This document shows positions 16,469-22,675 of a stretch of DNA of 26,139 bases, one piece after another. Source of the DNA: Vulcanimicrobiota bacterium (GTDB taxonomy: Bacteria > Vulcanimicrobiota > Vulcanimicrobiia > Vulcanimicrobiales > Vulcanimicrobiaceae); the NCBI GenBank assembly GCA_014305015.1, contig JACRUB010000086.1, positions 4,481 through 30,619 on the forward strand. Direction: 5' to 3'. The stretch's first letter is position 1; each line of letters begins with the position of its first letter. A program made the translations under genes and the position numbers. The notes under the pieces were generated by a model. It worked only from the letters and a program-made list of their open reading frames with translations, was not told the DNA's origin and did no database searches.

Positions 16469-18953
16469 CCGAGCGAAGACCGGTCACCTGGGCAGGCACG
16501 CGTTGACCTTCGCGAATCCGGATCGCGGCTTCCATTGCGTCACGCCGCACCCGCCCGTCGAAAGCGCTGTTGAGGCGGTCGAGCGGTCCGAGGAAACGCC
16601 GGTCGCCCAGCTGTTCCGCCGCGCCGATTGCGGCGAGCTGCACCAAGAATTGCGGATCGCTCAGCCGCCCGGTAATCACGTCGATCACGGCGGTGCGCGT
16701 CTCTTCGAGAAGTTCACCTAGTCGCGCGAGCGCCCCGAGGGCCGAGCGGCGCAGCGCTTCTTCCTTGCCCAAGCTCGTCGCTTCTATCAATACCGGCAGT
16801 GCTCGCGCATCCGCAAGCTCGCCGAGGCCGTGGGCCGCACCCGATTCAATCACGCCGTTCCAGCTTTTTCCCTTAATTGCGGCGGCCAGGACGTCGAATG
16901 CCCGCTGGTCGCGCGTCTTTCCCAGCGCATGCAGTGCCGCAGACTGAACGAAATACGAATCGTCTTTTTTCGCAAACGGCAACAATGCATCGGCGCACTC
17001 TTTAAGACGGAAATGTCCGAGCGCCCCGGCCACCGCGCGCCGAACCTTCGGATGCTTGTGTCCAATGTTTGCACGCAGTACTTCGCTCGCCCAAGGAGCA
17101 CGCGTCACACCGATGGCCGATGCAGCTTCCGCCAAGACACCCCAGAATGGCTCGTTCGAGAACGCAGCACGCAGCGCGGCGACCGCGGCGGGCGATCCAT
17201 CTTTTGCCAGCTCGCGTGCGGCTCGAATGCGCGCCGCAACGTCCGGATCTGCGCAGAGAGTTGCAATCGCAAAATCATTGCCGAGCTTGTAAGTGACATC
17301 GCCGAGGATAAATGCGCCGGGATCAAACCGGATGAGTTTCGGCTCCGATTCAAGCGGTACGAAGAACGTCTCACGTGCCCGCTCAACATTCAGCTGTACG
17401 CGCCGCTCGCCCGCGAGGAGGCCTGAACCGAAGTTCGTCTCGAGCTCGGACCGTACAAATTCACAGATGCCGATTTGGACCGCAAACCGGTGCGGTGGAT
17501 GGCGGTCGTCCGTCTGTTGTTTTTGCTCGACCGTTATCTTGAGATTTTTATTCTTCCCGTCGTATGCGGCCTCAACCGTAATCTCTGGGTGACCGCCGCG
17601 GAAAACCCATTGATCGAAAAACCCGCGCATGTTCCGGCCGCTTGAAACCTCAATCGCGCGAATGAGATCGATCGTCTCGACGTTACGTCCTTCGTTGTCT
17701 CTAACGTAGCGAGCGATGGCGCGCCAGAAACGCTTCTCGCCTAGTTCCCCGCGCAGCATGTGCAGGACAGCGGCGCCTTTCTCATAGAGGTGGCGGTCAA
17801 AGAGTTCGATCGGATCGCGATAATTGTTGTAGACGATCGGCCGCCGGTATCGCGACCCGTCTTCGTCGAGATAGCGTTCGACGCAGCCGAAAATGTCGTA
17901 CAAGTATTCATCGTAGCCAAGATCAGCGTCGCGGAAAACGGCCTCGAAGTACGTCGCGAAGCCTTCGTTGAGCCACGCGTGCGACCAATCGCGGCAGGTG
18001 AGCAAATCGCCGAACCACTGGTGCGCCAGCTCGTGAGCCACGAGTGGGTCGCTTGAAAAATCCAAATGAGCGCGCTCATCGTGCAGCGTGCGATCCGTTT
18101 GGGTGGTTGCGGACGTATTCTCCATACCGCCGAAGATGAAATCGCTAACCGCAATTTGGGAGTACCGCGCGTAGGGATACGGCGTGCCGATCGTCTTCTC
18201 GAAGACTTCGATCATCTTCGGCGTTTTTCCGAAGGCTCGTTCGCCGTCCGCTTCTCTTCCGGGCAGAACGTAGTAATACACCGGCGTCTGTCCGCCGGCT
18301 TGCTGCTTCTCGACAAACGGACCAACGACCATCGTCGTCAGGTAGGTTGAGTGCGGAACATCTTGCTCGTAGGTGAAGAGGGTCTTATCGCCTTGATCTT
18401 CACGCTTTGTGAGCGCACCGTTTGCGAGCGCAAACTGCCCCTTAGGAACGAGCACCGATGTCGACGTTGTTTGTTTTTCGTGCGGGTAGTCTAAACACGG
18501 AAACCAATAGCGCGCGTTTTCATCTTGACTCTGCGTCCACGCATGAGGAATCTTCTTGGGATACTCCGGCGTCGGATAAACAAAAAAGAGTCCGTGGCGT
18601 GGACGTTCTGCACGATACTTAATTGTAAAACGCGCTTTCTCTCCGGCCGCGATTGCCGGATCGAAATGCACGGCGACCTTTTGGCCGCGGCTCTTTAACG
18701 TCACTTTTTGGCCGTCGAGTCCGCTCGCATCGATGATTTTCAGATCGACGGCGTCCATCTCGAGTTCCGCAACGTCTTCATCCAACGCACGAACGGTGGT
18801 CGTGCATTCGCCCTGGAGCGCATGCGTTGCGAGATCGGGAATCAAGTGAAGGTGGATGTGCTCGACATCGACGGTTTTATCGGGGCCGTAGTGCGGGGCA
18901 GCGCCGGGGAGTTCGAACCGGCGATGCGCCGGAGCTTGATCATCAAAAGTCAT
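16398..18953 (-). CDS. M1-family aminopeptidase with C-terminal HEAT repeats
   Basis: An 851-residue zinc aminopeptidase. The substrate N-terminus-binding motif GGMEN is at 275-279, HELAHxxxxD with H307, E308, H311, the third zinc ligand E330 in NEGFA, and the transition-state tyrosine Y390. The N-terminal saddle and catalytic domains match the LTA4 hydrolase/APN family. Instead of the usual ERAP-type C-terminal domain, residues about 590-815 are HEAT-like helical repeats (e.g. HPKVRRAVAGALGHF, YFVQSAALHALGKT), as in some bacterial members. The last 35 residues look like a coiled coil. No signal peptide, so cytosolic peptide catabolism is likely. The ATG overlaps the SDR stop as ATGA. Confidence 0.93.
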   Translation of the reverse strand: MTFDDQAPAHRRFELPGAAPHYGPDKTVDVEHIHLHLIPDLATHALQGECTTTVRALDEDVAELEMDAVDLKIIDASGLDGQKVTLKSRGQKVAVHFDPAIAAGEKARFTIKYRAERPRHGLFFVYPTPEYPKKIPHAWTQSQDENARYWFPCLDYPHEKQTTSTSVLVPKGQFALANGALTKREDQGDKTLFTYEQDVPHSTYLTTMVVGPFVEKQQAGGQTPVYYYVLPGREADGERAFGKTPKMIEVFEKTIGTPYPYARYSQIAVSDFIFGGMENTSATTQTDRTLHDERAHLDFSSDPLVAHELAHQWFGDLLTCRDWSHAWLNEGFATYFEAVFRDADLGYDEYLYDIFGCVERYLDEDGSRYRRPIVYNNYRDPIELFDRHLYEKGAAVLHMLRGELGEKRFWRAIARYVRDNEGRNVETIDLIRAIEVSSGRNMRGFFDQWVFRGGHPEITVEAAYDGKNKNLKITVEQKQQTDDRHPPHRFAVQIGICEFVRSELETNFGSGLLAGERRVQLNVERARETFFVPLESEPKLIRFDPGAFILGDVTYKLGNDFAIATLCADPDVAARIRAARELAKDGSPAAVAALRAAFSNEPFWGVLAEAASAIGVTRAPWASEVLRANIGHKHPKVRRAVAGALGHFRLKECADALLPFAKKDDSYFVQSAALHALGKTRDQRAFDVLAAAIKGKSWNGVIESGAAHGLGELADARALPVLIEATSLGKEEALRRSALGALARLGELLEETRTAVIDVITGRLSDPQFLVQLAAIGAAEQLGDRRFLGPLDRLNSAFDGRVRRDAMEAAIRIREGQRVPAQVTGLRSDVDTLREDHRKLQAKIDELSARS

Positions 18954-19717
18954 GGACGCTTCGCGTTTCGCTCGTAGACGTCGGCCAACCCTCCGCCCAC
19001 GTTTAAAACTGTCCCGCTTAAGAAGTCTGAATCATCGCGAATTAGAAAGAGGACCGCATCTGCTACGTCCTCCCAGGTGCCGGGACGGCCCACCGGATTG
19101 CTTGCAGTAAGCGTTCGCGCCTCCGCGCGCGAGCGATACTTCTCACGTATGTCACCTGGCGCAACGACGTTGACAGTGACACCATATTGGCCTTCTTCGA
19201 GTGCGAGCGAACGTGCAAATGTGAGGACACCGGCCTTCGCCGCAGCATGCAAAGCCAAGCCTCGCGCAGGCTGCGTATATGCCGAGCCGCCCAGTCCGAA
19301 AAACACAAGGCGTCCAAAGCGGCGTTCACGCATGCCGGGCAGGACGGCCGCGGCCGCTTGAACGGCACTTCGCAAATTCCCGTCGACCATTTCGTGATAG
19401 TCGTTCATCGTGCTGCGTTCGAAGCGACCAATCGTCATCGGTCCGACTGCGTGCACGAGAACATCGACCGGAGCGTTCAAGGCGATCTCATGGAGCGCGG
19501 TGCCGACGGCGTCTTGCATGGCTAAGAAATCAACGGGAAACGCGCGTGCGGTAAACCCCTCCGCGCTCAAAAGACCTAAGGTCGCTTCGGGGGCTGTCCC
19601 GCCCGGACGGTACGTGAACGCGATTTCATAGCCCGCGCGTGCGAGCGCGAGCGCGATCCCGCGGGCAAGCCCGGCTGCGGCGCCCGTGATCAAAGCAGTG
19701 CGTTTTGCGGAGGACAA
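18950..19717 (-). CDS. short-chain dehydrogenase/reductase (SDR)
   Basis: About 255 residues of a classical SDR oxidoreductase using NAD(P)H. The glycine-rich motif TGAAAGLARG is at the very N-terminus. The NAG-equivalent reads HAVGP. The usual catalytic YxxxK is replaced by LALHAAAKAG, where the lysine and AAKAG context are kept but the tyrosine position reads histidine. A PG motif (VAPGDI) and a C-terminal GTVLNVGGG follow. The Tyr-to-His change makes the enzymatic activity uncertain, as in FabG-like or enoyl-reductase-like variants. The start is uncertain: TTG 19717 gives the expected N-terminus but lacks a close ribosome binding site. TTG 19786 and GTG 19774 are open but would overlap the divergent gene. 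Confidence 0.85.
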   Translation of the reverse strand: MSSAKRTALITGAAAGLARGIALALARAGYEIAFTYRPGGTAPEATLGLLSAEGFTARAFPVDFLAMQDAVGTALHEIALNAPVDVLVHAVGPMTIGRFERSTMNDYHEMVDGNLRSAVQAAAAVLPGMRERRFGRLVFFGLGGSAYTQPARGLALHAAAKAGVLTFARSLALEEGQYGVTVNVVAPGDIREKYRSRAEARTLTASNPVGRPGTWEDVADAVLFLIRDDSDFLSGTVLNVGGGLADVYERNAKRP

Positions 19718-19734
19718 GACCGCGTTCTTTGCGT

Positions 19735-19743
19735 AGGACCTCC
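19735..19743. promoter_or_regulatory. shared ribosome-binding-site-like motif, AGGACCTCC
   Basis: Read on the plus strand, AGGA sits 7 nt before the hydrolase ATG at 19746. Read on the minus strand, the same bases give GGAGG upstream of the SDR, though 21 nt before its TTG. The plus-strand role is well supported; the minus-strand role is doubtful because of the spacing. Confidence 0.45.
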
Positions 19744-19745
19744 GG

Positions 19746-20447
19746 ATGGCCTTCGCCCCAAATAAAGCCTCCACGGACGGACGCAACGTCAGCTTTTTGA
19801 CGGATGACAGCGTTCATCTGCGCGGCACCTATTGGGATCCACGCGACGAAGGCAACATCTCCGTGCTTCTGCTGCACGATTTCAAGGGTGACCGTGCGGC
19901 GTGGAAACCATTCCTTCCGGCGTTCCGCTCGCGCGGCTGGGGCATCTTCGCACTCGATCTGCGCGGCCACGGCGAGTCGTTACGGCAAGACATGCGCTCC
20001 GAGGGGCTCACCCCGCTCGAACGCGACTTGCATTCGCCCGCGCAGTATCCGGCTGATGTCAGAGCCGCGATCGCGTGGCTTGCACGCCAACCAAAAACAG
20101 AACCCGGGCGTATCGGCATGATCGGCGTTGGACTCGGCAGTGATCTTGCGTACGCCGCATCTGCAAAAGGCTGGGGCACCGCAAGCAGTGTGCTCATCAG
20201 TTTGGACGAAGGCCGCGCGCGCGAACTCGCCGGACAGGGCGGCTTCTCGCCGCGCTCATGCCATCTCATGTACGCCGAACACGATGCAGGTTCGAGCGTC
20301 TCCGCACATACATTCCTCTCATCGACATCGTTGCCCAAGGATGCGTTCGTGTACCCCGCTGCAACCTCAACCGGGATCGATCTCTACACTGAAAAATTTC
20401 CCGAGATAGCCGCACGCACCATTGCGTGGATCGAGCGCACTTGCTAG
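19746..20447 (+). CDS. alpha/beta-hydrolase-fold protein, nucleophile apparently missing
   Basis: A 233-residue protein of the dienelactone hydrolase/serine hydrolase fold. LLLHDFKGDRAAW matches the oxyanion-hole strand, ALDLRGHGES (69-78) the following loop, and RIGMIGVGLGSDLAYAAS the nucleophile-elbow strand. The elbow normally reads GxSxG or GxCxG; here it is G127-V-G129-L-G131, so the nucleophile is glycine. The usual late GxxHG histidine region reads ATSTGID, without histidine. It may be a non-catalytic homologue or use a displaced residue (S132 follows the elbow). ATG with AGGA 7 nt upstream is a good start. Divergent from the SDR gene, with only 28 nt between the chosen starts. No signal peptide. 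Confidence 0.8.
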   Translation: MAFAPNKASTDGRNVSFLTDDSVHLRGTYWDPRDEGNISVLLLHDFKGDRAAWKPFLPAFRSRGWGIFALDLRGHGESLRQDMRSEGLTPLERDLHSPAQYPADVRAAIAWLARQPKTEPGRIGMIGVGLGSDLAYAASAKGWGTASSVLISLDEGRARELAGQGGFSPRSCHLMYAEHDAGSSVSAHTFLSSTSLPKDAFVYPAATSTGIDLYTEKFPEIAARTIAWIERTC

Positions 20448-20497
20448 TTTGCCTTTCTTGCGTTGAAAGCAAGCTTTGAATCTGACATCCTGTCATG

Positions 20498-20511
20498 TCT
20501 GAAAATTCAGA
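20498..20511. repeat. short perfect inverted repeat TCTGAA-AA-TTCAGA
   Basis: Six-base arms separated by two bases in the convergent spacer 20448-20628. A second small dyad, TGACA-TCC-TGTCA, lies just before it at 20483-20495. No promoter is recognisable beside them, so an operator role is only a possibility. Confidence 0.4.
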
Positions 20512-20540
20512 GGCTCCCCGGTAAACCTCCAACACAAGAA

Positions 20541-20568
20541 AAGTCACTCATCAGGTGCTTCTTTTTTT
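20541..20568 (+). terminator. possible intrinsic terminator (bulged hairpin + T7)
   Basis: AAG(T)CAC pairs with GTGCTT across a 7-nt loop, with one bulged base. A C and seven T follow on the plus strand. It lies about 94 nt after the hydrolase stop. The stem is weak, so this may be a secondary terminator or chance. Confidence 0.4.
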
Positions 20569-20579
20569 AATATTATAGC

Positions 20580-20613
20580 GAGGGGCAGCCGGTTAGGCTG
20601 CCCCTCTTTGTTT
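20580..20613 (+). terminator. intrinsic terminator in convergent spacer
   Basis: An 11-bp perfect stem GAGGGGCAGCC / GGCTGCCCCTC with loop GGTTA is followed by TTTGTTT on the plus strand. The T-run fits termination of the plus-strand hydrolase message. The hairpin is only 22 nt past the stop of the minus-strand stalk-domain gene, so it may also serve that strand, where the following bases are GCTATAATATT rather than a T-run. Confidence 0.85.
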
Positions 20614-20628
20614 AGCGTGCTAGTTCGA

Positions 20629-21744
20629 TTACGAGTGGACGGTGTATTGCACCGGCGCACTTGCAGCCTTTGTTGCATTGTTGAATGCGCGCAGGCCGAT
20701 CACGTACTGTTGCGGACTGCCAATAGCTGAGGAGTCGACACTCGCCGTGAAGTGCCCGGCAGAATCCGCCACAGCATTCTGCGAGTTCGTATTGGCGCCC
20801 AAATTGATCAGTCCGCCGAAGAGCGAGTTCTGCGAAGCGATCAAAATTTGCACGGTTGCGTTCGGAGTGGTTGATCCCGAGACGGTATAGGAACCGGGAA
20901 CTTGCATGCCGTTCGTAGCCGGAACATTGTTGATCACGATGTTTGAGAGGAATGGTTTGCTGGTATCCGCACCCGACCTAAACGAATACGATTGTGAGAA
21001 GGCTTGGCCCGAAGCCGAGTTTCCGCGCACGGTGACCTTGTGCTGACCCGGCGTGATCGGCGGCAGCGTGACTTGGAACGAATTGGCGCCCACGTAGGTT
21101 GAGCTGGAATTCGTGATATCACGGCTATCGAGAAGAATGCGAACGCTGTTCGCGTCGACGTTGTCGCTGAAATTTCCGCTCAGGGTCGGCGCGTTGGATG
21201 ACCTCACATCGCCGTTATTTGGATTGAGGTTCGTCAGCGTAATTGCGCCGGTATTTCCATTCGTATCGCCCGTATTGCCGGTGTTTCCGTTGTTTCCGTT
21301 GTTTCCGTTGTTTGCGCCCACGCTGGACCCACCGCTAATATCGACGACCCGTGTGTTCCCGTTGTAGTTCACGGTAGCGCCGAGGGCTTGTGCAACGAAG
21401 CGAAGCGGCACGAGCGTGCGCGATCCCACCAGGAACGGCGGAGAATCGAGCTGGACATTGTTACCGTCCACCGTTGCGCTCCGTGAGCCGATTGTGAGTG
21501 CCACGTTGTGACCGTTTCCGGTTGCGTTGATGTTGGGGCGCGAGTAAACGACGCTTGCTCCGAGACGCTCGAAAACGCCACGCAGCGGAACGTACACCCG
21601 TCCGCCGCGCTCGATAGGTTGTTGATCGAATGAGACCGCGCTACCATTCACGTTGATCGTGACGCTAGCCGCTTGCGCTGCGAACGGCAAGCTGAGCGCC
21701 AATAGCGCCGCGCTCGACGCCGCAATCCAGAATTTCCTAATCAT
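20629..21744 (-). CDS. secreted stalk-domain (copper amine oxidase N-like) protein with NG-rich linker and beta-rich tail
   Basis: 371 residues when read from ATG 21744. A signal peptide ending near AQA is followed by two copies of the copper-amine-oxidase-N/stalk motif: RGGRVYVPLRGVFERLGASV and RTLVPLRFVAQALGATVNY. Next comes a Gly/Asn-rich linker (GNNGNNGNTGNTG) and two beta-rich, Ig/Big-like repeats (about 160-365). The family is found on exported proteins and is thought to bind cell-wall or surface polymers; it is not itself an oxidase. GGAG lies 10 nt before this ATG, which is why it is preferred to ATG 21765. It is the second gene of a tandem pair, 33 nt after its paralogue, probably cotranscribed. 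Confidence 0.85.
   Translation of the reverse strand: MIRKFWIAASSAALLALSLPFAAQAASVTINVNGSAVSFDQQPIERGGRVYVPLRGVFERLGASVVYSRPNINATGNGHNVALTIGSRSATVDGNNVQLDSPPFLVGSRTLVPLRFVAQALGATVNYNGNTRVVDISGGSSVGANNGNNGNNGNTGNTGDTNGNTGAITLTNLNPNNGDVRSSNAPTLSGNFSDNVDANSVRILLDSRDITNSSSTYVGANSFQVTLPPITPGQHKVTVRGNSASGQAFSQSYSFRSGADTSKPFLSNIVINNVPATNGMQVPGSYTVSGSTTPNATVQILIASQNSLFGGLINLGANTNSQNAVADSAGHFTASVDSSAIGSPQQYVIGLRAFNNATKAASAPVQYTVHS
21280..21315. repeat. four 9-nt tandem units encoding the Gly-Asn-Asn linker
   Basis: On the plus strand the unit is GTTGTTTCC (first and last copies differ by one base). On the coding strand it encodes Gly-Asn-Asn. In-frame 9-nt units could expand or contract by slippage without breaking the gene. 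Confidence 0.8.
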
Positions 21745-21777
21745 GTATGTGTTGCTCCAAATCATTTTAGTGCAGTG

Positions 21778-22560
21778 CTAAATCGGATAGAAAACTTGCT
21801 TGACAACTTTGCCGCCGTTGTTCGGCGCCACGGACTGGATCGTTACCGCGGCTCTGCCGCCCGGAATCGGTGCGACGTGAACTTGCAGCGAGAAATATCC
21901 GGTCGAATCGGCGGTCGTTGTATTGTTGAACGTGCCGCTGCCAACGGGAATCCCGCCGATATTTACTCCGCTTGTGGCCGAAATCTCAATTGCGGAACGC
22001 GGACGCGTTTGACCGGAGATGGTAAATGTGCCGCTCACGTGCGTGCCGGCCGCCGGCGCGGTAACATGGATGAAGTTCGGTCTTGCTGCTGGCACGGGCG
22101 TAATCGTTACCGGTGGCGGCGCTCCGCCGCCGGCACCATTGTCAATGGAAACGGAGCGGTTTCCGTTGTCGTAGTTGACGGTGGCTCCGAGCGACTGCGC
22201 AACAAAGCGAAGCGGAACGAGCGTACGCGCACCAACGAGGAATGGCGCGACGTCGATCGTGGCGGGCTGGCCGTTGATGCTTGCCTGCGTGGATCCGATG
22301 TGCAACGAGATGTTCTTGCCGTTGCCGGTGGCGTTTATCTGGCCGTTTGCGTAAACGACGCTCGCGCCTAGACGTTCGAAAACGCCGCGCAGCGGAACGA
22401 AGACGCGGCCGGCGCGCTCGATCGGTGGCTGGTCAAAATTGACCGTGTTGCCGTTGACGACAATTGTGACGGGGGCTGCTTGTGCCTGCAGCGGGATGTT
22501 CGCGGCGAATAAAACCGCCACCGCGAGCATCGCGCTCAGGGATGATTTCAATAAGGACAT
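21778..22560 (-). CDS. secreted stalk-domain (copper amine oxidase N-like) protein, short paralogue
   Basis: 260 residues. The signal peptide ends near QAQA. The two stalk motifs are RAGRVFVPLRGVFERLGASV (49-68) and RTLVPLRFVAQSLGATVNY (111-129), nearly identical to those of the next gene. A short GAGGGAPPP linker follows, then a single beta-rich domain (HVTAPAAGTHVSGTFTISGQT and on) resembling a bacterial Ig-like or carboxypeptidase-regulatory-like fold. The product is most likely exported and structural or surface-bound. The start has GGAGGT about 10 nt upstream. Position and similarity indicate a tandem duplication; the C-terminal halves have diverged. No promoter is recognisable in the 115-nt gap upstream. 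Confidence 0.87.
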   Translation of the reverse strand: MSLLKSSLSAMLAVAVLFAANIPLQAQAAPVTIVVNGNTVNFDQPPIERAGRVFVPLRGVFERLGASVVYANGQINATGNGKNISLHIGSTQASINGQPATIDVAPFLVGARTLVPLRFVAQSLGATVNYDNGNRSVSIDNGAGGGAPPPVTITPVPAARPNFIHVTAPAAGTHVSGTFTISGQTRPRSAIEISATSGVNIGGIPVGSGTFNNTTTADSTGYFSLQVHVAPIPGGRAAVTIQSVAPNNGGKVVKQVFYPI

Positions 22561-22629
22561 TGCTCTAGGTACCTCCGGGCATGGGGAACTCGAGTGTTCC
22601 CTCCACTCCGTTCATACCCAAGAAACGGG

Positions 22630-22657
22630 ATAGGTCGCACATTCTAGTGCGACCTAT
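22630..22657 (-). terminator. hairpin downstream of the RND gene, probable terminator
   Basis: An 11-bp perfect stem ATAGGTCGCAC / GTGCGACCTAT with a 6-nt loop begins 18 nt past the RND stop. On the minus strand the bases after it are CCCGTTTCTTGG, so the T-tract is poor. It could end, or only reduce, read-through into the stalk-domain pair. Confidence 0.6.
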
Positions 22658-22675
22658 TGCCTGCTTGCTTTAGGC

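Noticed and set aside
20530..20560. CTGATGA on the minus strand, as in a hammerhead ribozyme core
   Set aside because: No matching GAAA box or stem arrangement follows; the motif is explained by the weak hairpin loop.
21280..21315. Tandem repeat considered as a CRISPR or intergenic repeat
   Set aside because: Units are 9 nt, contiguous, in frame and encode a Gly-Asn linker.
22640..22648. TAGAAT on the minus strand resembling a -10 box for the stalk-domain pair
   Set aside because: It falls in the loop of the hairpin after the RND gene, and no -35-like element is at the right distance.
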